This document shows positions 1 through 5,269 of a stretch of 11,118 nt of DNA, piece by piece. Source of the stretch: Acidobacteriota bacterium (GTDB taxonomy: Bacteria; Acidobacteriota; Terriglobia; UBA7540); NCBI GenBank assembly GCA_021827255.1, contig JAKAWO010000075.1, forward strand, positions 1-11,118. The letters run 5' to 3'. Below the pieces are notes generated by a model. It searched no databases. It saw nothing but the letters and a program-made list of their open reading frames with translations, and had not been told where the DNA came from. The first letter of the stretch is position 1. Each line of letters begins with the position of its first letter. The position numbers and the translations under genes were made by a program.

Positions 1-333
1 GATCCCCGCGACGGCGTGAACCAACAGTAGCGCCGCGTCGGCGGCGAGGAGCGCGGCTTCCGTCTCGTGGAGAAACAGGTTGAAGCCCGGCGTATCGAGC
101 AGATTGATCTTGACCTTGCCCCCCTCGGCGTAAGCGAGGCCCACGCTGATCGAAAAGCCGCGCTCGAACTCCTCCTCGTCAAAATCGGTGACGGCCGTCC
201 CCTCGTCCACTTTCCCCAAACGGTTCACCATCCCCGCTGTGTAGAGCAGCGAGGAAACCAGTTGCGTCTTGCCCGTGTCCGCATGTCCCACCAGCGCGAC
301 GTTGCGAATGTTTTCACCGTCGTAGATTTTCAC
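1..333 (-). CDS. Elongation factor G-like GTPase, N-terminal part (cut by window edge)
   Basis: This is the first 111 codons of a translational GTPase that leaves the window at position 1. Visible GTPase motifs are G1 GHADTGKT (residues 16-23), a G2 region ERGFSIS (57-63, in place of the usual RGITI) and G3 DTPG (80-83). EF-G binds GTP and drives ribosomal translocation or recycling in the cytoplasm. The divergent G1 (GHADTGKT) and the F in G2 point to the second EF-G type (FusA2-like, 'elongation factor G-like') rather than the main FusA; this is judged from memory of the family. The start is GTG at 333, because AGGAG lies six bases upstream on the minus strand and the reading begins VKIYDGENIRNVALVGH, as expected for the family. 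No in-frame ATG fits better. No neighbours of the usual str operon are visible, which also fits a stand-alone FusA2-type gene. Confidence 0.9.
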   Translation of the reverse strand, partial: MKIYDGENIRNVALVGHADTGKTQLVSSLLYTAGMVNRLGKVDEGTAVTDFDEEEFERGFSISVGLAYAEGGKVKINLLDTPGFNLFLHETEAALLAADAALLLVHAVAGI

Positions 334-399
334 CGGCCACTCCTCGCAGCTTCGGGATTCGTCCCTCAGAGGAAATTCGGGACGATAAGGCAAAAGCGC

Positions 400-428
400 A
401 TCCTAGCACAGCTCCGCTAAGGCCTCAA
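400..428 (-). promoter_or_regulatory. Possible promoter of the EF-G-like gene
   Basis: On the minus strand TTGAGG (423-428) and TAGGAT (400-405) are separated by 17 bases, each matching the sigma-70 consensus at four of six positions. Transcription would start near 393 and give a leader of about 60 bases before the GTG at 333. The match is modest. The rest of 334-667 shows no convincing gene. Confidence 0.3.
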
Positions 429-667
429 TTGCCACAGCCGGCCCAAGAATCGAGATTGAGCGGCGTTCTGGCTTTGGTGGGACTGTGAAAGCTGGTCGCG
501 CGCGGTGGTACGTCAATTCACTGCCGGGCTGCCCTCCCTCACGCCGCTCAATCACCGCTTCTTAGGCCGCCACCCGCCCGCTCCAATAACCGTTGACAGC
601 CCTCTCGCTTCGATCAACGATCCGATCCGCAAATCATCGGTTGATGGAGTGATTTGCGAGGGCGCGC

Positions 668-1045
668 TTGAGCCAATGGAAAAATGAATCAATGAACCCA
701 TTCCCGCCATCACAAGTCGCCAATCCAAAACCCGTCCTGGGCGCAACGAACGCGTCGCCAACCCAAAATCCCAAATTGCCTTTGCCCGTCTTTGACGACC
801 CAAAGCACGGCATCCGCATCTATCAGGGCGATTCGCTCGAGCTTCTTCCGCTGCTGCCGGAAAATTCCGTGGACCTGGTTTTCGCCGACCCGCCCTACTT
901 TCTTTCAAACGGCGGCATCACCTGCCATGCCGGGCGCCGGGTCAGCCTCAATAAAGGCGCTTGGGACTGGGCCGTGCACCTGCTCTGGGCCCCGCGAACG
1001 CCGAAGGCGCCGCCAAAAAGTTTCACCAAGCGAGGAGGGCCATGA
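668..1045 (+). pseudogene. Truncated DNA methyltransferase (N6-adenine/N4-cytosine type), N-terminal part
   Basis: Residues from about 48 to 103 read like the start of a site-specific amino-methyltransferase: IRIYQGDSLELLPLLPENSVDLVFADPPYF, then a serine/asparagine-rich stretch ending VSLNKGAWD. DPPY is catalytic motif IV, the residues that position the target amino group. In intact relatives KG-W-D is followed by a long SAM-binding half with a WLRxCxRxLKPNG block and a FxGxGTT motif. Here the similarity stops near 975 and the frame continues with unrelated residues (WAPRTPKAPPKSFTKRGGP) to a TGA at 1043. No SAM-binding half is found downstream in any frame. It is therefore most likely an inactive 5' remnant of a restriction-modification gene. 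The true start may be TTG 668 or ATG 692; neither has a clear ribosome binding site. Confidence 0.8.
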
Positions 1046-1266
1046 TGCTTCGAATAACAAAAAAAACAGTCTCCAGGGCAATCGTCCGGGCGGCGGATAT
1101 GCTGGAACGAAACGCGAACCCTTGCGACACCTTCGAGGGCGTGCTAGCTCGACGGGACACCTACGCACTGAGAACCCTCATCGCCTTGGGCCAGCGGTTC
1201 CTTGCGCGGCCGAAGCCCGCTTCACGGACCATGAGGCCCGCGACTCGGTCTCGAGTCCGCGCCTAA
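1042..1266 (+). CDS. Small hypothetical protein, 74 aa
   Basis: I do not recognise this protein. It opens with MMLRITKKTVSRAIVRAAD, and a possible helical segment follows (MLERNANPCDTFEGVLARRD). The C-terminal third is arginine-rich and less protein-like. Support for translation is local: a GAGGAGG ribosome binding site ends a few bases before ATG 1042, and the ATG overlaps the TGA of the truncated methyltransferase frame as ATGA, which suggests translational coupling. It lies in a rearranged stretch, so it may instead be the 5' end of a gene whose remainder was lost, or chance. Its neighbours are the methyltransferase remnant upstream and about 240 bases of apparently empty sequence downstream (1267-1503). 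Confidence 0.3.
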   Translation: MMLRITKKTVSRAIVRAADMLERNANPCDTFEGVLARRDTYALRTLIALGQRFLARPKPASRTMRPATRSRVRA

Positions 1267-1503
1267 AAAAGAAACAAGACTCGTCTGCGGGGTTAGGGAA
1301 GCCGGAAATGGGATTTCACCCAGCGGAGCAATCGGCCTGTCAGGCGGAGGACCATGCCCGTTCCAAAGCGACTATCTCGCTCGCCTTCGCGTGCAAATCC
1401 GCCACCGCGTCGTAGCTGGTGAATTTCGCTCGCTGCGCGATGGAGCCAAAGGAGGGATGGGAGAGCTTCGATTTGAACTCGCGCTCGCGTTCCGTGCGCT
1501 ATC

Positions 1504-1857
1504 GTGGGCGTCGAATCACAAGAAATGTTCATTGGACCTGCGCTCGGACGCGTTGTCGGCGAATTGATGCCCAGCGCCGCTACCGTTGTAGCCTTCAAAT
1601 CTAGCGTTGATCTCCAGACGCGATTTATGGACCGACCAGATCGCGCCTATGGCGCGGTGCCGATGACCCTTACGCCCAAAGCCGTCTATCGGGAGAGAAA
1701 GTATTTCTTCATCGGAGCCGACCGCCGCGAAGTCATCTACTCCGTCACAGCACCGCCGCTCGACGATGCTTGGAAGGATTTTCAGCGCAGCCGTTGTGCG
1801 CACGAAGGCGTCATCGCGGTCATCAAAACGGAAACCGAGATTTATCCTAGGGCTTAG
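1504..1857 (+). CDS. Hypothetical protein, 117 aa or shorter
   Basis: No family is recognised. The reading looks protein-like and GC-biased at third codon positions from about residue 20 onward, with mixed hydrophobic and charged segments such as AVYRERKYFFIGADRREVIY. There is no signal peptide, membrane segment or metal motif. The longest version starts at GTG 1504; ATG 1525 is in frame and equally possible, and neither has a strong ribosome binding site. The frame is open back to a stop at 1474, so it could also be the C-terminal end of a gene whose front was lost in this rearranged stretch. It converges with the minus-strand nuclease-like gene that ends at 1882, leaving 24 bases between them. 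The opposite strand has weaker overlapping ORFs that I regard as shadows. Confidence 0.4.
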   Translation: MGVESQEMFIGPALGRVVGELMPSAATVVAFKSSVDLQTRFMDRPDRAYGAVPMTLTPKAVYRERKYFFIGADRREVIYSVTAPPLDDAWKDFQRSRCAHEGVIAVIKTETEIYPRA

Positions 1858-1881
1858 AGGGTGCGGGTCGGCGGGCGGGGG

Positions 1882-2247
1882 TTATGATGTTTGGGCAACC
1901 TTGATTGAATCGGCCTCCGGTATCGAGGACAAAAGGGACCTTGCTTGGGCGAGGAGGCGCTTTCCGCGGGGGACGAGGAGATAGCCCTTAACGCGCACGC
2001 TTCTACGTCTCTGGTGCTCGATAAATTCGCTAAGCTTGACGAGCTGGTCTGTCGTGTGCTCAGAGAAAAGAGTGGATTCGATCTCCGCCTCTACCGCGAC
2101 CTGCTCGACAACCCTCCCGCCGCTGGACACCCGTTCTGCGAAGATGTCGGGTCGGAAGGTGGGCATGGGGGATTTAGCCTCACGGAATCCCCCGCGAAGT
2201 ATTCGCCTTCGGAAGGCGACAAGCAGCGACTCGTGTTTCTCTGCCAT
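1882..2247 (-). CDS. Small PD-(D/E)XK nuclease-like protein, partner of the DGQHR gene
   Basis: A 121-residue protein with no firm family name. Its layout resembles small restriction-endonuclease-like folds: PD at residues 33-34 (FRPDIFAE), a beta strand carrying acidic residues VAVEAEIES with E53 and E55, then QL at 68-69 in a helix, then a hydrophobic strand GYLLVP (88-93). PD…ExE…QL is a pattern seen in predicted PD-(D/E)XK proteins, but the usual ExK lysine is E55-I56-E57 here, so catalysis is uncertain. The start is ATG 2247, which overlaps the TAA of the upstream DGQHR gene as TAATG. This one-base overlap is strong evidence for the start and for translational coupling. A longer reading back to 2343 lies inside the upstream gene and is unlikely. 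It could act on DNA jointly with its partner; that is inference from context. Confidence 0.7.
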   Translation of the reverse strand: MAEKHESLLVAFRRRILRGGFREAKSPMPTFRPDIFAERVSSGGRVVEQVAVEAEIESTLFSEHTTDQLVKLSEFIEHQRRRSVRVKGYLLVPRGKRLLAQARSLLSSIPEADSIKVAQTS

Positions 2248-3257
2248 TACCTTATGTACTTTTTGACGTAATCGGCGAGGTTGGAGTAGCCCGCCATCCC
2301 CGTTCCAAACTTGCGCGCCCCTCTTCTGTTTGTGCGACGCCAAAAATCGGGGCCGAGCTTCTTCAGGCCTGAGAGTCGTGCGGCGAAGCGCGCGTCGTTG
2401 TTCGTCGCTAGGAATCGCGGGGCCAGAAAGAAGTTGAATACGAACATGCCTGGCGTCTTCTGAATCAGGAATCTCTTCGGCTCCTGGAACACTTCTGGAA
2501 TGTTTTTTCGTATTGCTGACCAGTAAGCGGCCAGCCTCTTAGCCCCCTTGTTCGGCTGCTTGAACTTGCCTGTGATTAGGAGCTGGCGCAATGAGTTCAC
2601 ATAGGACTTTTCCGTTGCAATGTGCCCCTCCAGCCTTTCCTCGTTGGGCTGGCGGATGCGCTGGTACCAGGGATTAGCTGCGAAATCCCTGTTCAGCGCG
2701 ATGGTGATTCGGACTGCGGCTATCTCCCAAGGCTTCACGTCCGCTATGTCGCGGATTCTGTTGTTCTCGATTAACAGACGCCTCGTGAGGGCGACGTCCA
2801 TTTTCTTCGCTTTGGTATTTATGATGTAAAATTGCGCTGCCTCCTCCACCTGACTCAAGCCTTCCGTTATCACAACAGGGAAATGGAAACTGCCCCGGCG
2901 TAGCACGTGCTCTTCCCTCGCCCGCACCAGGCCTTTCAGTCTGTGTTGCATGTCGACAACCCATACGCGCGTACCGTCGGGGATTGTAAGCTTCCCCGCA
3001 CGGAACTTGAGTTGCCCCTTCTGGCGCACATTCAGCAGCCCGGCCACCGGCATTATGGAATCCGACCTCTCGAAGTATTTCGCGATGCTCTTGATGCGTC
3101 TTTCGTCAGGGTTCCTCTGGTAACCGCGTCGACCCATGACGTTTTTCGGGTCCCAGGTGTCAATCGAAAAGTCATCAAGCGTCTCGACTGGGACGGCGGC
3201 GAGGTACATCGTCGTCCTGCGCTGGCTGAACTGAACGGCCGGTACTGTTAGGCTCAT
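2247..3257 (-). CDS. DGQHR-domain protein (DndB/ParB-like superfamily)
   Basis: A 336-residue protein. The signature of the DGQHR family is seen as DMQHRLKG at 102-109 (M replaces the G). It is preceded by GYQRNPDERRIKSIAKYF (45-62), which resembles the ParB-like GYQR…R…I block, and followed by FYIINTKAKKM (143-153). Known relatives include DndB, a regulator of DNA phosphorothioation, and proteins of other DNA-modification islands; many members have unknown roles. No dndACDE or dpd genes are visible here, so this is not a recognisable Dnd or Dpd system. ATG 3257 is chosen because the N-terminus VPAVQFSQRRTTMYLAAVPVETL fits the usual family opening (a V/L-PA strand then YL-x-VP). ATG 3209, with AGGA upstream, is the alternative. 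The gene is first in a two-gene operon with the nuclease-like gene. It reads against the surrounding methyltransferase and endonuclease remnants, which suggests separate arrival. Confidence 0.85.
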   Translation of the reverse strand: MSLTVPAVQFSQRRTTMYLAAVPVETLDDFSIDTWDPKNVMGRRGYQRNPDERRIKSIAKYFERSDSIMPVAGLLNVRQKGQLKFRAGKLTIPDGTRVWVVDMQHRLKGLVRAREEHVLRRGSFHFPVVITEGLSQVEEAAQFYIINTKAKKMDVALTRRLLIENNRIRDIADVKPWEIAAVRITIALNRDFAANPWYQRIRQPNEERLEGHIATEKSYVNSLRQLLITGKFKQPNKGAKRLAAYWSAIRKNIPEVFQEPKRFLIQKTPGMFVFNFFLAPRFLATNNDARFAARLSGLKKLGPDFWRRTNRRGARKFGTGMAGYSNLADYVKKYIR

Positions 3258-3266
3258 GACTTGCTC

Positions 3267-3294
3267 ATTGTAGTGCCCGATGATCGGATGTCAA
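3267..3294 (-). promoter_or_regulatory. Strong sigma-70-like promoter of the DGQHR operon, nearly leaderless
   Basis: On the minus strand a perfect TTGACA (3289-3294) is followed after 16 bases by TACAAT (3267-3272, five of six). The expected transcription start is near 3260, only about three bases before ATG 3257, and no Shine-Dalgarno sequence precedes that ATG. If ATG 3257 is used, the mRNA would be essentially leaderless. If ATG 3209 is used, the leader is about 50 bases and contains AGGA. Confidence 0.6.
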
Positions 3295-3301
3295 GGCATG
3301 A

Positions 3302-3571
3302 GGCCCGCGTGGCTGGACGCTTGACGTCCTCAACGTTGTGCGCGGGCTGGGCAAAGCGGAATTCGCGCTCGGCGACGTTGATGCCCGCGCGGAGGAAAAG
3401 GTCCCGACGACCATCCAGGATATCTCCGCGTGGCCCATTGACGGAATCGTTGTCTTCTCGGGCGACGGCTTCACCGCCAACATGAGGTCCTTCCTCGTAT
3501 CAACGGGCAAGGCCGTCGAGCTAAGCGGTCTGGAGCCGTGGCTCCGGCTGTGCTTCGGTCTTTCCCTCTAA
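3302..3571 (+). pseudogene. Restriction endonuclease winged-helix remnant, first half (DpnI/Dam-replacing type)
   Basis: From 3308 the frame reads GWTLDVLNVVRGLGKAEFALGDVDA. This closely resembles the first half of the C-terminal winged helix of DpnI/Dam-replacing type endonucleases and related type II enzymes (pattern WTLDVL-x-x-VR-x-LGK-x-EF-x-L-x-DVYA). That domain binds the DNA target. In intact proteins the motif continues with an HP-N…KIRQQLQ-LRD block; here it breaks off near 3385 and an unrelated tail runs to the TAA at 3569. The missing continuation appears in another frame at 4240-4365, beyond the toxin-antitoxin pair. The frame is open only from 3302 (TGA at 3299). The catalytic N-terminal domain is not present, and the minus-strand DGQHR promoter lies where it would have been. 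The listed GTG start (3338) is not meaningful. Confidence 0.6.
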
Positions 3572-3592
3572 GTCCTCCGCCGTCGCTACCCG

Positions 3593-3615
3593 CGGCCGTG
3601 CCGGCCGTGTATAAT
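3593..3615 (+). promoter_or_regulatory. Promoter and possible operator of the toxin-antitoxin operon
   Basis: A perfect TATAAT (3610-3615) lies 21 bases before ATG 3637. No good -35 box is found at 16-18 bases. Directly upstream are two copies of CGGCCG (3593-3598 and 3602-3607), each a six-base palindrome, within the direct repeat GGCCGTG…GGCCGTG. Paired short palindromes next to a -10 box suit an autoregulatory site for the antitoxin or the TA complex. The site is inferred from position only. Confidence 0.4.
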
Positions 3616-3636
3616 CCTTCGTGGAGGCTCTTGGGC

Positions 3637-3864
3637 ATGACGCTCATCGCGCCGCGGATTGCCGTTGACCCGCAGGTCCGGTTTGGCAAGCCTGTCATTG
3701 AGGGAACGAGGGTTCCCGTGAGCACGGTGGTGGGCGCTGTGGCGGCGGGCGACTCCTGGGTTGAAATCGCCCAGGAATACGGCATCACGGATGACGACAT
3801 TCGGGCCGCGCTGGCCTACGCCGCAAGCCGGCTTGAGGAAGAAACTGTGCGAGCGCCCGCCTGA
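3637..3864 (+). CDS. DUF433-family antitoxin
   Basis: A 75-residue protein with the DUF433 hallmark FGKPVIEGTRVPVSTVV (16-32), followed by a helical part WVEIAQEYGITDDDIRAALAYA (41-62). DUF433 proteins are small DNA-binding antitoxins with a helix-turn-helix-like fold, usually encoded just before a DUF5615 PIN-like toxin, as here. ATG 3637 is chosen because GGAGG (3623-3627) ends nine bases upstream. The in-frame TTG 3631 is too close to that site, and the longer open frame back to 3538 runs through the promoter. Its TGA overlaps the next ATG by one base (TGATG), indicating translational coupling. Likely role: neutralise the toxin and repress the operon, as known for the family. The pair lies between two pieces of an endonuclease domain, suggesting insertion. 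Confidence 0.88.
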   Translation: MTLIAPRIAVDPQVRFGKPVIEGTRVPVSTVVGAVAAGDSWVEIAQEYGITDDDIRAALAYAASRLEEETVRAPA

Positions 3865-4229
3865 TGCCGCGCTTCCTCATTGACGAAGACTTGCCCCACA
3901 TTCTGGCCAGTCTCCTGGGGGGAGGCGGGCACCCGAGCGAACACGTCCGCGACCTAAAGCTTCGCGGTTCCCCGGACAACCGGATCTATGAAGCCGCGCA
4001 ACAAAGAGGCGCCGTACTGGTTTCCGGCGACACGGATTTCGGGAATCTGCTTCGATTTCCGCTGGGCACGCACCCCGGCATCGTGGTTGTCCGGTTTCCC
4101 TCGGTCATGCGTACCCGAGAGCTCGCCATGGAAATTGCAAGAACCCTCCTGTCATTGGACGACCAGTCCTTTGGCGGCAACTTGATCATCCTTGAGCCGG
4201 GAAGGATTCGAATCAGGCGCTCCGCCTGA
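3864..4229 (+). CDS. DUF5615 PIN-like toxin (putative ribonuclease)
   Basis: A 121-residue protein of the DUF5615/Mut7-C-like PIN group. Visible are the N-terminal acidic strand FLIDEDLPHILA (4-15; D7, E8, D9), GHPSEHVRDL (22-31), and VLVSGDTDFGNLL (51-63) with D56 and D58. These are the expected metal-binding acids of the PIN fold. The strand HPGIVVVRF (70-78) follows, as usual for the family. PIN-domain toxins generally cleave RNA; this subgroup is less studied. ATG 3864 overlaps the antitoxin stop codon, so the start is well supported. Length matches the family and all expected motifs are present, so it looks intact. The end at 4229 lies about ten bases before the second endonuclease fragment. 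Confidence 0.88.
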   Translation: MPRFLIDEDLPHILASLLGGGGHPSEHVRDLKLRGSPDNRIYEAAQQRGAVLVSGDTDFGNLLRFPLGTHPGIVVVRFPSVMRTRELAMEIARTLLSLDDQSFGGNLIILEPGRIRIRRSA

Positions 4230-4230
4230 G

Positions 4231-4422
4231 CGGGGCCACGCCGATGCGCTGGCCCGTCTGCACCCGCAAAACCGAAATATCGAGCCGAAAATCCGGCAGC
4301 AATCGCAGCGCCTGCGCGACTTCGCATGGCCGGAATTTCTCGGCCCTGGCCGTTACCGCGTTTCTCCGGCCCGCGACCGAGGCTGGCGCGTTCTGCAAAA
4401 ATATGGTCGGCAAAGACCTTAA
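4231..4422 (+). pseudogene. Restriction endonuclease winged-helix remnant, second half
   Basis: From about 4237 the frame reads HADALARLHPQNRNIEPKI, then RQQSQRLRDFAWPEFLGPG and RYRV, ending near 4365. This is the second half of the DpnI/Dam-replacing type winged helix (family pattern LHP-x-N…KIRQQLQ-LRD-x-GLLEFLG-x-G-x-YR). Two positions look decayed: QQS for QQL, and FAWPEF for a usual FGLLEF. It has no start of its own and overlaps the toxin stop codon. Joined to the piece at 3308-3385 it would give a nearly complete domain, with the break inside DVYA-ADALARLHP. The frame continues to 4422 without further similarity. From there to 4748 I see no supportable gene, only a GC-rich hairpin. Confidence 0.65.
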
Positions 4423-4617
4423 GGACTTCAGGGTCAATACCGGATTGACCCGTCGCGCGATGAGCGTTATGAGTCCAGCAAAAGGATTCGCGCCTTGAGG
4501 TCCAAAGCTCGTCCGCCCTGAAGGGACTGGCCGAAGCGACCTTGAGAAACGAATTCGATATGTCCTCAAACAGATCCTCCTGATTGGTGAAGGAGGGCCC
4601 CCACTCCCACGCGGCGC

Positions 4618-4638
4618 GGCCCCTCAACTAGAGGGGCC
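4618..4638. terminator. GC-rich perfect hairpin, possible weak terminator
   Basis: An 8-bp perfect stem (GGCCCCTC paired with GAGGGGCC) encloses a 5-base loop AACTA. It lies 110 bases past the bactofilin stop codon on the minus strand. There is no T-run on either side, so it is not a standard intrinsic terminator; it may still mark the end of the par-bactofilin transcription unit. Confidence 0.3.
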
Positions 4639-4748
4639 CGCATCTTTGGCCGGTCAGTTAATCCGTGGAGTGGGCCCGCCCGCTGGCCCTGAAAGCCGCA
4701 AGGCTGGAAAGCGAGCCTTACGCTGCAACTGCTGGTGGGCGGGGTTTG

Positions 4749-5192
4749 TCAGTGTGGGCCGGAAGCGCTCCGTTGCGGCTGGGGTGGCGGGGTTGCGGAA
4801 CCGCTCCTCGCGGCGGGCTCGGGCATGTGGCACTGGCCATCAAAAAATCCACCCGGCTCAACCGTCAGCGCGGGAGTATAGATGTCCCCCAAAATGACGC
4901 CTCGCGCCTTGATCTCTACTAGCTCTGTCGCATGAACTGCCCCTTTCACTTTCCCGGCGACACTAATCATCTTGGAGTGAATCTCTCCTTCCGCCTCGCC
5001 TTGATCCGCAACCACGACAATGCCAGCAGAATGCAGCTCGCCTTTGAAATGACCGTTGAGCCGCAGCATTCCCGACCCTACTTTCATTGTTCCTTCAAAC
5101 TCGACACCCGGTTCTATCAAACCCACCACGTCCTGGCCTTCAATATCAACCACAACCCTGGACTTGCGGTGGCTGCCCATTCCGAATGGCAT
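4749..5192 (-). CDS. Bactofilin (polymer-forming cytoskeletal protein)
   Basis: A 147-residue protein with the bactofilin domain (about 24-125). Short repeating beta-helix turns are visible, such as FEGTMKVGSGMLRLNGHFKG, VVVADQGEAEGEI, ISVAGKVKGAVHA and VEIKARGVILGDIYTPALTV. These form a right-handed beta-helix that polymerises without nucleotide into cytoplasmic or membrane-associated filaments. A proline- and serine-rich tail (125-147) follows, as in many bactofilins. ATG 5192 is supported by AGGAG six bases upstream. Length is typical. The gene follows parB on the same strand after 77 bases; in Myxococcus and Caulobacter bactofilins position ParABS components, so the linkage makes sense. 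TATAAT on the minus strand at 5231-5236 could be its own -10 box. Confidence 0.92.
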   Translation of the reverse strand: MPFGMGSHRKSRVVVDIEGQDVVGLIEPGVEFEGTMKVGSGMLRLNGHFKGELHSAGIVVVADQGEAEGEIHSKMISVAGKVKGAVHATELVEIKARGVILGDIYTPALTVEPGGFFDGQCHMPEPAARSGSATPPPQPQRSASGPH

Positions 5193-5230
5193 ACATTACT
5201 CCTCATTGAGGCTCTCGCAGTCACTAGCGG

Positions 5231-5262
5231 ATTATATACTAGATATATAGTAATACTATATA
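5231..5262. promoter_or_regulatory. AT-rich parB-bactofilin gap with minus-strand -10 box and AT hairpin
   Basis: In this GC-rich window these 32 bases are almost pure A/T. TATAAT on the minus strand (5231-5236) would start transcription near 5224, about 30 bases before the bactofilin ATG. No good -35 is present. A perfect inverted repeat, TATATAGT (5244-5251), loop AAT, ACTATATA (5255-5262), occupies the -35 region and could be an operator. Confidence 0.4.
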
Positions 5263-5269
5263 CATAAGA

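Noticed and set aside
593..621. Promoter for the methyltransferase remnant
   Set aside because: TTGACA at 593-598 is perfect, but the best -10 candidates at 16-18 bases (AACGAT and neighbours) are poor.
792..1415. A 207-aa open frame on the plus strand overlapping the methyltransferase
   Set aside because: In the first part it is the +1 shadow of a clear DPPY methyltransferase reading; the rest is low in hydrophobic residues and has no ribosome binding site or recognisable motif.
1293..1598. A 101-aa minus-strand open frame
   Set aside because: No ribosome binding site, no motif, and it overlaps the better plus-strand ORF at 1504-1857. It cannot be fully excluded.
1882..3257. A Dnd phosphorothioation or Dpd 7-deazaguanine system because of the DGQHR protein
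   Set aside because: None of the required partners (dndA, C, D, E or dpdA and others) is in the window.
3986..4627. A 213-aa open frame on the minus strand
   Set aside because: It runs antisense through the well-supported DUF5615 toxin and the endonuclease remnant. No motif, start signal or family resemblance was found.
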